Origin: Rhodocyclaceae bacterium
Lineage (GTDB): Bacteria > Pseudomonadota > Gammaproteobacteria > Burkholderiales > Rhodocyclaceae
DNA length: 50,216 bases
NCBI GenBank assembly: GCA_020445805.1
Contig: JAGRFX010000006.1
Span: forward strand, 1-50,216
Direction of reading: 5' to 3'
Shown: in pieces, positions 25,956 through 34,200 of the stretch
Layout of the letters: each line of letters begins with the position of its first letter
Numbering within the stretch: position 1 is the first letter of the stretch
Made by a program: the position numbers and the translations under genes
The notes under the pieces: generated by a model
What the model was told of the DNA's origin: nothing
Database searches by the model: none
The model's input: only the letters and a program-made list of their open reading frames with translations

Positions 25956-25968
25956 GCCGGCAACATTG
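25956..25968 (-). promoter_or_regulatory. Shared upstream element, copy B (CAATGTTGCCGGC)
   Basis: On the minus strand, 78-90 bases before the phosphodiesterase start codon. It matches copy A (24479-24491) in 12 of 13 bases and the same orientation relative to the gene. Confidence 0.35.
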
Positions 25969-26029
25969 CGGTTCGGTGACCGCACGAAGCGGCAGAAAAG
26001 GTTGGCAGTGCCGCGTCATGGGGCCGCAA

Positions 26030-26204
26030 TGTGGGCGCCGCACAATGGCCTCGTCCCGGGGTGTTTCCGACCCCTGCGGGGGCCTGGTTGGCCCGCGAGC
26101 AGGTCCGGGGGAACCCTCAGCAAGCTGGCGCGCCGCGCTGCCTTGCGTACCGATGTTGCCCGCCTCTCAGGCGTTTCGCCGGCCGATCAGGCCGGTATTT
26201 TTTT
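26030..26204 (+). ncRNA. Candidate small RNA ending at an orphan intrinsic terminator
   Basis: The plus strand has no gene here, yet it ends in a textbook terminator (26179-26204). Upstream, GCAAG (26120-26124) pairs with CTTGC (26142-26146), and inside it GCGC (26128-26131) pairs with GCGC (26135-26138), joined by two G-U pairs: an almost continuous stem. A weak promoter is possible (TTGGCA at 26002-26007, CAATGT at 26027-26032). The 5' end is a guess. It matches no RNA family I know: the SRP RNA and riboswitch motifs I looked for are absent. Confidence 0.4.
26179..26204 (+). terminator. Intrinsic terminator, plus strand
   Basis: CCGGCC (26179-26184) pairs with GGCCGG (26190-26195) around GATCA, and is followed by TA and seven T (26198-26204). 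It is the best T run of this kind in the window. No plus-strand gene precedes it. Confidence 0.75.
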
Positions 26205-26284
26205 GTGCCCTCAGGCATCGCGCCGGCGGATGCGGCGCAGCGACCGTGGCGGATCGCTCGCGTGGCGAGGGTCGGGCAGGGTGG

Positions 26285-26309
26285 GCGCCGCAGGCGAGGC
26301 CTGCGGCGC
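26285..26309 (-). terminator. Stem-loop behind the nuclease gene
   Basis: GCGCCGCAGGC (26285-26295) pairs perfectly with GCCTGCGGCGC (26299-26309) around GAG, 38 bases past the nuclease stop codon. There is no T run on the minus strand. Confidence 0.45.
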
Positions 26310-26347
26310 GGCGCACGGGCCAGCCCCGGGGGGCCGGCCCGACTGCT

Positions 26348-29113
26348 TCAGTGGCCCTGGTTGGCCGGCACGCGAACCGTGGTCTGCGCGACCGTCCGGT
26401 TGCCGGCTGCGTCCTCGGCCTCGTAGGTCAGGGTGTACACCCGCTCGCTGCGTCCGCTGTCACGTTCCGCCCGCAGCAGCACATGCGTGTCATCGACGAT
26501 CCGGAAATCGCCCTCTGCGGTGTCCGCCTCGGACGAGCTGATCGAGATCAGCCGGATCGCGGGGGCCTGGGATGACTCGCCATCGCTCGCCGCTGCGCGG
26601 ATGCGGACCGGCACCAACTTGTGGTTGGGCGGCCACAGCACTGCCGGCTCGGCCGCGACGGCAAGCATCGGCGGCGCCAGATCAAGACCGATCAGGAGCG
26701 GGTCATGGTCCGACGAGCGGAACACGGTCGGCTCATAGAGCGCCTGCTGGGCGGCCTTCTTGAACGAGGTGTCGTAGTCGAGCAGGTCGGGCTCGTCGGC
26801 ATTGACGTGCCAGCTCGCAGCACCGGTCACCGCACGGGCGATGGAGGGGGCGGCAAGGGCGTGGTCCAGGTAGCCGACCTGGCCGTCGAAGACGTAGGAA
26901 TACGCGCCTTCGCCGCCGAAGCGGGCCATCAGATCCTCGAAGCCTGCGGTCTGCAGGGCCACGATGGGGTCTTCCTTGTCGTAGGCGTTGAGGTCGCCGA
27001 TGATCAGGGTGCCGTCGCTGGCGACGCCGGTGGGCTGGCCCTGGAGCCAGTCACCCAGGGCCTCGGCCGCCGCCGTCCGGGTCAGGTTGCAGTTGCCCTG
27101 GCCGTCGCCGGTGTCGGGGTCGCCGAGGTCGTCGCAGTCCGAACCCTTCGACTTCAGGTGATTGACCGCCACGGTCAGCAGGGCACCCCCGTCGGCCACC
27201 CGGAAGGTCTGGGCCAGGGCCGGGCGGTTGCGATCGTCGACGAAGCGCGCATCGACGCTGCCGTCGAGGATGGCGTAGGCGCCCTCGGGCGAGACGCGGG
27301 CCGGCTTGTAGATCAGGCCCACACGGATCGCGTCGCCGCCGATCACGCCGGTGTTCACGTAGGCGTAGGTGCCGCTGCCGAGGGCCGCGTTGAGTTGCGC
27401 GACGAGGTGGGCGGCCGGCTCGACGCCCAGGGTGTTCTCCATTTCGACCAGGCCGACGATGTCGGCGTCCAGCCCCGCCAGGGCGTCCAGCAGCTTGGCC
27501 TGCTGGCGCTCGAACTCTTCCGGCGTGTCCGCGCCGCGGCAGTCCTGGTCCTGGAGCGGACCACAGACGCTGCCCTGGCCGTCCAGGGTCAGGAAGAAGT
27601 TCAGCACGTTCATGCTGGCGACGCGCAGGCTGCCGCCCACTTCGGGAGGCAGCTCCGGCCGCGGATTGGCCACTTCGAAGCTGCCGTAGGCGGTAGGCTG
27701 GATGCGGCGGCGCCCGAAGAGGTCGTCGACGACGCCCTGCAGGTCGGCCACGGTGTCGCCACCGCGGAAACGGTTGTCGAGCGTGAAGACCTGGCCATTG
27801 CCCGGATGGATGGCCGGGTCCGGGTTCTGGGCCGAGTTGCTGTCGTCCACCAGGATGCTCGCCAGGCGGTTGGCCTCGGCCACCGCATGGGCCGCTGCGC
27901 CCGGGGCCGCGACGGCCGTCGGCGTCATCGGGCGGGCGAATCCGGGCGTCGGCAGCGCCAGCACCACCTCGCCGAAGCGGTCGAAGTTGAAGAACTCGCT
28001 GATCTGCAGGCGCTGCGGCAGGCTGACCAGCATGCCTTCCACGGCCTCGAGCGCTGCCTCGTCGGAGAAGGGCAGCGTCAGCGGACGCGCGGCGATCGCT
28101 TCGCCGGCTCCGCAGACCGTCACCGTCGGCGAGCCGGACAACTGGGTCTGCGAGCTGGCGCCGCCCGAGGTGACGAACTCGGCCACGGTCCCCGTGACGC
28201 GGACCCGATCGCCCACGGCGATGGCGCCCGCGTCGGCGCCGCCCATGAACACGAAGAGGCCTTCCGACGTGGCCGGGTCGCCATCTTCGTCGGCGGATTC
28301 CTCCTGCACGTAGAACCCGCCGAGGCCCGGCTTGATGGCCGTGACGATGGCTTCCACGCTGCGCACGCCGCCGAAGTCCGGGTCGAACTGGGCGCCGCTG
28401 CCCTGGATCTGGTGAATGCGGGTGGCCGGGTCGCCGCACTGGTCGGCCACCACCGGGGTCTCGAAGCGAAGGTTCTCGGTGCCCGGGGTGTTCAGGGCCT
28501 CGCCCTCCTCGAGGGACCCGGCGAAACCGGCAATGCCGGCCAGGTCGAAGTCGTTGCGGACCCAGATCGTGCTGCCATCCGGCACCCGCGAGGCGCCGCC
28601 GGGCGCGAAGCTGCTGAGCCCATCGAAATTCGGTCCCAGGGCGGGGCCATAGGCCTGGTCGGTGCTGCCGCCGTCGAGGACCGCGATGGCATCCGCCAGT
28701 TCGGTCCAGGGTGTGGCGTCGAGGGTGCCGTCGTTGTCGCTGTCCAGGTCCTGGCCGAAGCTGCCGCTGAAGTCCCGCACCAGCAGCAGGGTGAGCGACC
28801 CGTTCTCGAGGGTGTTGGCCGGCAGCGGAACCAGCATGCGACCGTCGGCGTCGGTGCTGCCGAGCGGGATGACCTCATCGACCGCGCCGGCGGCCGTGCC
28901 GTCGCCCTCGATCTCGAGCACCGCATAGGCGCCGTAATCGGTCAGCGGCTCACCGAGGATCTCGATGTACTCCACGTCCGTGCCGGCCGTGCTGGCCGAG
29001 AACTCGTTGATGATGGGGCCGGCGGCGCTGGCCGACGCCGCGGCGCCGAGCGCGGCGAGGGCCACGGCGAGGGCCTTGCGCACGGGGGTTGCGCGCGGGG
29101 TTGTGCAGGTCAT
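26348..29113 (-). CDS. Exported ExeM/NucH-type endonuclease with lamin-tail domain
   Basis: A 921-residue secreted nuclease. The signal peptide ends near residue 30 (AAASASAAG). A lamin-tail domain follows (IINEFSASTAGTDVEYIEI), then an OB-like segment (about 240-340, VRVTGTVAEF). The endonuclease/exonuclease/phosphatase domain occupies about 460-810, with the catalytic set MNVLNFF, GLVEMEN, AVNHLKSKGSD, IIGDLNAYD and RSSDHDPL. The last 100 residues form an Ig-like module (VLWPPNHKLVPV, then YTLTYEAEDAAGNRT). Such enzymes degrade extracellular DNA for phosphate. ATG 29113 has GGGAGA upstream and starts the signal; a longer frame to 29440 is rejected because it overlaps the next gene and lacks a signal. 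Confidence 0.88.
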   Translation of the reverse strand: MTCTTPRATPVRKALAVALAALGAAASASAAGPIINEFSASTAGTDVEYIEILGEPLTDYGAYAVLEIEGDGTAAGAVDEVIPLGSTDADGRMLVPLPANTLENGSLTLLLVRDFSGSFGQDLDSDNDGTLDATPWTELADAIAVLDGGSTDQAYGPALGPNFDGLSSFAPGGASRVPDGSTIWVRNDFDLAGIAGFAGSLEEGEALNTPGTENLRFETPVVADQCGDPATRIHQIQGSGAQFDPDFGGVRSVEAIVTAIKPGLGGFYVQEESADEDGDPATSEGLFVFMGGADAGAIAVGDRVRVTGTVAEFVTSGGASSQTQLSGSPTVTVCGAGEAIAARPLTLPFSDEAALEAVEGMLVSLPQRLQISEFFNFDRFGEVVLALPTPGFARPMTPTAVAAPGAAAHAVAEANRLASILVDDSNSAQNPDPAIHPGNGQVFTLDNRFRGGDTVADLQGVVDDLFGRRRIQPTAYGSFEVANPRPELPPEVGGSLRVASMNVLNFFLTLDGQGSVCGPLQDQDCRGADTPEEFERQQAKLLDALAGLDADIVGLVEMENTLGVEPAAHLVAQLNAALGSGTYAYVNTGVIGGDAIRVGLIYKPARVSPEGAYAILDGSVDARFVDDRNRPALAQTFRVADGGALLTVAVNHLKSKGSDCDDLGDPDTGDGQGNCNLTRTAAAEALGDWLQGQPTGVASDGTLIIGDLNAYDKEDPIVALQTAGFEDLMARFGGEGAYSYVFDGQVGYLDHALAAPSIARAVTGAASWHVNADEPDLLDYDTSFKKAAQQALYEPTVFRSSDHDPLLIGLDLAPPMLAVAAEPAVLWPPNHKLVPVRIRAAASDGESSQAPAIRLISISSSEADTAEGDFRIVDDTHVLLRAERDSGRSERVYTLTYEAEDAAGNRTVAQTTVRVPANQGH

Positions 29114-29276
29114 GGTGTCTCCCGACGATGATCTATGGGCGGTGCCGCCGGTGTGACGGCCCAGACGCGATTTAGGCCGATGTGGATTGCGGGCGTATGT
29201 TGGTCGCGTTGCGCCTGCACCCGCGAAGGACGCAGCGGCCACCGGCGGGCGATGGCTCGCGGGCGCCGCGTCAGGG

Positions 29277-30473
29277 TCAGCGCTCGGGTTCCGCGCTCTT
29301 CGCGCGTGCGCGCAACGCGGCGCGGAAGCGATGGGGGGCCATGGCGATCTGCGCCAGAAACGGGATGGCGTCGGCCTCCGGCATCGACAGCGCCCGGAGT
29401 TCGGCCGGAAGACGCGCCGCCGGAAAGTCCTCTCCGACAATCACGAGGATGCGCTCCCGCGGATGGGCGCTGCGCAGCAAGTCGAGCTCGGCAAGCACGG
29501 CCGGCACGTCGGCGGCCTTGATCACGATGACCGCGGACGCCGCGACGAAGTCGCGCACGACACGCATCCAGTCGGGGTTGGCTTCCCAGCGCAGCGACCA
29601 GGGGTTGCTGAAGACGAAGTTCGTCAGGGCATCCAGCTGGCCTTCGATGGAATTGTCCGCCTCGTCGGACAGATCGACCGGATCCTTGAGCAGGGAGGCC
29701 CACGGAATGCCGGTGGCGTAGCGGATGCGCCAGAAGAGGCGGATCGCCTCGTCGCTCGATGGGCCGAGAAAGAGGGCGACCGGCGCCCGGCTGTCCGACA
29801 CGGCGTGCAGCACATAGCCCAGGACGAGGGCGAGAATCGCGAGACCGATCAGCGGATACAAGACGAGGGACGCGAGGGCTACGAAGCCGAGGCCGAAGGG
29901 ACGCCAGGACCATCGCGTCGGGTCGCCGTCGCGGAAGACAAACCGGCTTGCGGCATAGGTCGCACGCATCCGGCTGACCTGATGCTGCCGGGTTCCGCCG
30001 TGGCGGTGGGGCTCAAGCAGTCGCTGGGATGCCTGATACCCCTGGGCACCACCCAGGTGGATGGTGTGGTGCGTGGCGTCATTGCGAACGCTCTGCCAGA
30101 AATGGAACAGGGCGACCGAGAAGCCCACCCCGGCGAGGCCGCCCGACCACGCCCACTGCCAGCCCAGCATGACGGGCAAAGCCAGGGCCGCGACGACGAA
30201 CAGGCCGGCGCGGGGCCCGAGGATCTCGCGCAGCCCGATCTGTCCCCGAATCTCGTCGAGGCTGACGATCAGTGCCATCAGCCGGTCGAGGTTCGGGTCG
30301 CCGATCTGCGCCGCCTTGTGCGGCATCAGGCGCTTCAGCCGGGCCTTGGCCTCGGCGAGATCCGCCGGGTCGGGCGTGGACCGGGGACCGGTTCGGCCGG
30401 AATCGCAGTCACCGCCGCCCCCGGGGGACTCACTGGACGTTCCGGGGGGAGGGCGGGAGGGTGGGCTACGCAA
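29277..30473 (-). CDS. Four-helix membrane protein with cytosolic Rossmann-like C-terminal domain
   Basis: A 398-residue protein I cannot assign. The first 40 residues are Pro/Gly/Ser-rich. Two hydrophobic helices lie at about residues 90-130 (LFVVAALALPVMLG, then GGLAGVGFSVALFHFW) and two more at about 195-230 (FGLGFVALASLVLYPLIGLA, ILALVLGYVL). From about 240 a soluble domain begins with VALFLGPSSDEAIRLFWRIR and has WMRVVRDFVAASAVIVIKAA, VLAELDLLRS and RILVIVGED. That is the beta-alpha pattern of the TIR-like regions found in other multipass bacterial proteins. Its start overlaps the lysin stop by eight bases. A signalling or effector role is inference. Confidence 0.65.
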   Translation of the reverse strand: MRSPPSRPPPGTSSESPGGGGDCDSGRTGPRSTPDPADLAEAKARLKRLMPHKAAQIGDPNLDRLMALIVSLDEIRGQIGLREILGPRAGLFVVAALALPVMLGWQWAWSGGLAGVGFSVALFHFWQSVRNDATHHTIHLGGAQGYQASQRLLEPHRHGGTRQHQVSRMRATYAASRFVFRDGDPTRWSWRPFGLGFVALASLVLYPLIGLAILALVLGYVLHAVSDSRAPVALFLGPSSDEAIRLFWRIRYATGIPWASLLKDPVDLSDEADNSIEGQLDALTNFVFSNPWSLRWEANPDWMRVVRDFVAASAVIVIKAADVPAVLAELDLLRSAHPRERILVIVGEDFPAARLPAELRALSMPEADAIPFLAQIAMAPHRFRAALRARAKSAEPER

Positions 30474-31110
30474 ACTGGGTCTGGGCGATATCGAGCATCG
30501 CGAGCAGGCCGCTGGCCTTGTTGAGGAGTTCGCGCCGGTGCGAGAGGCCGTTGAGGCCGCCGTTGATGCGCTTGGTGAGGCGGATCACGTCGTCCTTGTC
30601 GGCGATGGCATTGAGATTGTTGCGATCCCAGAAGAACACCGCCGAATGCACGGCGAAGTCGGTGGATACCAGGTCCGGCTGGGCCATGATCCGGGCGTCG
30701 CCGAGCCAGTCGGAGAAGGCCTGGTAGTTGGCCTTGCCGGTCAGCTGGATCAGGCCCCGGCCCCGGTAGCGCCAGCCGTCACCGCTCGACTCGCTGCCAT
30801 TGCCCATCCGGCTGGCATACACGCGATTGGCGATACGCTCCGGCTGCCGTGCGTAGTCCTCGGCCATCTGGTCGGTGGGAAAGTACTTGCCGAAGACCGC
30901 GCGCAGGGCCTTGGCGGAGTAGTTCAGGTTTTCGGTGTCGAAGCGCATCAGGCCGGACTCGTGCAGTACCTGGCTGAAAAAGTGGGCCAGCCGTTGTCGG
31001 GAGTGGGCGATGCCGTAGCGCGGGAGCGTCTCTTCCAGGTCGCCCAGGTACTGCTCCGCGTCTCCCGAGGAAACGCCCATTTCCATCAACATCTCGACAT
31101 GCGTCTTCAT
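30466..31110 (-). CDS. GH19 family lysin (chitinase/muramidase-like)
   Basis: A 214-residue single-domain enzyme of the lysozyme-like GH19 fold, as in phage endolysins. Catalytic Glu51 is in HFFSQVLHESG; the second block is GWRYRGRGLIQLTGKANYQAFSDWLG, and the third is SAVFFWDRNNLNAIAD. There is no signal peptide, so export would need help, or the enzyme acts on lysis or injection. ATG 31110 is preceded by GGAGG; the longer frame adds 19 residues without similarity. No holin, spanin or other phage gene lies near, so this is not a plain prophage remnant. Confidence 0.85.
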   Translation of the reverse strand: MKTHVEMLMEMGVSSGDAEQYLGDLEETLPRYGIAHSRQRLAHFFSQVLHESGLMRFDTENLNYSAKALRAVFGKYFPTDQMAEDYARQPERIANRVYASRMGNGSESSGDGWRYRGRGLIQLTGKANYQAFSDWLGDARIMAQPDLVSTDFAVHSAVFFWDRNNLNAIADKDDVIRLTKRINGGLNGLSHRRELLNKASGLLAMLDIAQTQFA

Positions 31111-31217
31111 GCCTGCCTCCGGTGGTCGTAAGGGAAGGGCGGCGCGCCTCGACCGGGGACGCGCCACCCGCTAAAGCCGTGTCGTCCGGTCCCTGCCCGC
31201 CCCCATCGCTGTGAGGC

Positions 31218-34200
31218 TCAGGCCTTGCCGGTCGCCCAGGCCTCGAGTGCCGCGACCAGGGATCGCGCGGCGGCGGCTTCGGCCGTAGCCGGATCCCCGG
31301 CGACCAGCAGCTCGTGCAGGACGAAGGTGGCCTGGTCCCGCACCGAGGCCCAGTTGTGTCCATCCGGAACCCGGACCGCGAGATCCTTGTAGGCCGCGAG
31401 CAGGCGGTCGAGGGTTTCGGCCAGCCGGCCCGCGGCAATGGCCTCGTAGGCCTCCAGTTCGATCGCCGCGCTGGCGCTCCAGAAGTCAGGGTCCGCTTCG
31501 TTATGCTGGGCGATCTCCTGCCGGAGGGAAGCCACGCGCTCACTGTCGAGGGCGAGCGGCTTGCCGGCGGCGAGTGCCAGCGCAATGGCGGCGGCAAGGC
31601 AGTTCGTGCCCGGGTAGAAGAGATTGGCAGCGCCGCTGGCGCGACCGATCGCCTCGGCCTCGGCGTAGAAGGTTTCCATGGCGCCCAGGGCCTCGTCGGC
31701 TCGCTTGCCTTCCACCCGCAGGATCATGGCGCGCCGCTTGAATGCCGACCCCAGCAGGCTCTTGCGTTCGAGGGTGGGATGCATGGCGGCCAGCTTGGAG
31801 AGCACGCTCATACCCTCGTCGATGGTGCGGTGGGCGGATGTGATCGCGTCGTCGAGCGCGCGCTTCGCGGCGCGCAGGGCCTGCTGGGTGACGCCGTCCG
31901 GGCCGCGTCCGCCGTGCCGGGCGCGCTGCTCGGACAAGGAACGGTGCGCCCTGTCCGCCAGTTCGACCGCCTTCCAGGCCTGACGCACCAGCAGATTGCC
32001 GAGCTGCTCGCTGGCGCGCATGGACGCCCGTCCGTCAATGGCCGTGAGTGCGCGGCGGTACCAGCCGATCGCCTGGTCACGCTCGCCGGCGGCATCCCAG
32101 GCTTCGGCGAAGGCTTCGGCCACATCACCCTGTCGTCCGAGGCCGCCCTCGAAGCGGGACTGCAGGTAGCGGAGCCGGGCGGCCTGGCGTTTGCCGTCGG
32201 CGCCCTGGAAGCGGCTCTGGACCGCCAGGGTTCCGAGGGCGAGGACCAGCGCCTGGGCCGAGGTGATGTTGGCGAACTCGTCGGCGGGCGGCGCCGTGCG
32301 GCGTTCGGGGTTGGCCCCGGCCCGCCGGAAGACCCAGTCCGGGTCGCCGTAGCACTGATAGGCGGCCCAGGTGTTGCCGCCCCGGGCACGCGCCTCGCTG
32401 CGTGCTTCTGCGACGGCGTCCATGAAGCGGGCGCCACGCAGGATGGCGCGATAGAAGGCGCTGGCGAAGCACTCGGCCGGATCGTCATCCACGGCCCAGC
32501 CGGCGGCGATCACGCACTTCACGCCGAGGCGGATCAGGGCCTCGGCTATGCCGCTCGCGAATCGCGCCGGGTCCTGCATGCCGGCACGTCCGATGTCGAG
32601 CAACTGGCCGATCGGCCGGGCCGCCAGATGGCAGCAATTGACGAACACCAGTTCCGGCACGTCGCGCAGCTGGCCGACCTCGGTGGGGCCCAGGAAGGCA
32701 TCGTTGGAGAGCACGACGCCGCCGCGGTGGGCCCGGCGGTTGGCGTCGGGCTTGTCGCAGGGGGGTTCGCCGTGACCGGCTACGTGGATGATGCGCCAGT
32801 CCCGGTCCGGGTCGAGCAGGGCATTCAGGATGGGCAGGGCTTCGGTCTGGCGGTCCTCGTCGGCGCCGGTCCCGACCAGCGAGACCACATGCCCGAGGCT
32901 GCCCGCGGGCACCTCGTTGAACAGCCGGGTGACCGCCTCTGCCTCGCGCCGGGCGCCGGGCAGGGGCGGGTAGTAGCGCGCGTCGCAGCGCGGCTCGCCG
33001 ATGATCAGGATGTCGCCATCGGTACGGGCGTCACGGACCGTGCTGCGGAAGTCGGCCAGGCGCAGCTTGCGCAGCAGCTTGGCGCGGATGGCCCAGGGCT
33101 GGCTGTCGCCGCCGCTGCTTCCGGTCGGCGTGTCGAGGACCTCCCAGGGAATGCCGGCCGTGCCCTGATCCAGCTCGAGCAGCATTTCGTCGCTCTCGCC
33201 CAGCAGGGGCTCGAGCTCGACCGGCACCAGCAGCCGGAACAGGGTGCGGCCGAAGCGCTCGTCCCGGTTGCGGTCGTTGGCGGCGGACTGGACCAGGGCC
33301 TGCACCAGGGGGAGCTGGGCCGACTGGGCCCGGATCTCGGAGCGTGCCCGCTGGGTATGGACCGTGTATTCGATCGTGGACTCCCCGTGGCTGCCCTGGC
33401 TGCTGATGGCCCGGACGAAGCCGTAGTCGGATCCCCGATAGCCCCGCTCCAGCGGCCGTTGCAGTGCGCCGGGTGCGCTGCGGATGGCAGGGGCCAGCTG
33501 GAAGTTCTGGGGCGAGGAGCGGGCCAGCAGGGCCAGCGCATCCCAGGCCTCGGAGGCCCGGTTGAGGTAGAGCTCGATGAGCTTGAGGCTGGCGACGCGC
33601 GGCCAGCGGGAGGTGCCGCCCGGTGTCGCCCGGGCCAGCTCCGCCAGGGCCATGTCGGCGGCCCGCACACCCTGGGCGACGAACTGGGCCGACTTGGCCG
33701 CGCTGACGTCGGATCCTCCACTGCCCAGCAGGACGGCCGCCAGCTCGAATCCGGCGGGTGGGCCAGATTCGGCTTCCATCATCCGCTGGGCGAGTGCCAG
33801 CACCCCCAGCTTGACGGTCTTGGCGATGTCGCAGGCTTCGAGCTTGCCTTCCTCGCCCAGCCCGACCACCAGCACGGAAGCGGGACGCGGTGGCTGCAGG
33901 GGATTGGCGTTGCGGCCCGTGTTGGCGAAGAGCTGGTGGGTCCCGGTCCGGTCAGGGTACTGCCCCAGGCGGAGCGACTCCTTCATGGTGCCGCCGATCA
34001 GCTTGTCGACGACCCACTCGGCCCCGCTCAGCCGGGTCGACGTGTAGTGGCCCAGCATCAGCGGCTCGCGCACGAAGGTCAGGTCGCCATTGACGATCGA
34101 GACGGGCAGCGGGGCCTCGCCGTCGGCCGGGCGGGCGGTGTCGACCGGCAGGTCGAGCAGACGAAGGTCCTCGGGCGGCAGGGGCGGGGCGAAGGGCAGG

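Larger units (their letters stand above)
25879..26347. other. 469-base intergenic region: leader, small RNA candidate and terminators
   Basis: This gap between the phosphodiesterase start and the nuclease stop holds, in order: the phosphodiesterase leader with a 10-base-pair inverted repeat (25918-25943); the shared element (25956-25968); a plus-strand stretch with a structured hairpin (26120-26146) and intrinsic terminator (26179-26204); and a stem-loop behind the nuclease gene (26285-26309). Open frames here have no recognisable protein pattern. Confidence 0.7.

Noticed and set aside
26060-26130. Resemblance to SRP RNA (CAGGTCCGG)
   Set aside because: The GGAA tetraloop and the second half of the conserved apical motif are missing.
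26621-29131. Open frame of 836 codons on the plus strand across the nuclease gene
   Set aside because: Antisense; the nuclease motifs are certain on the minus strand.
29114-29440. N-terminal extension of the nuclease frame
   Set aside because: It overlaps the membrane-protein gene and would put the signal peptide inside the protein.
30466-31110. GH19 gene as a prophage remnant
   Set aside because: No holin, spanin, tail, capsid or integrase gene lies in the region, and base composition matches the surroundings.
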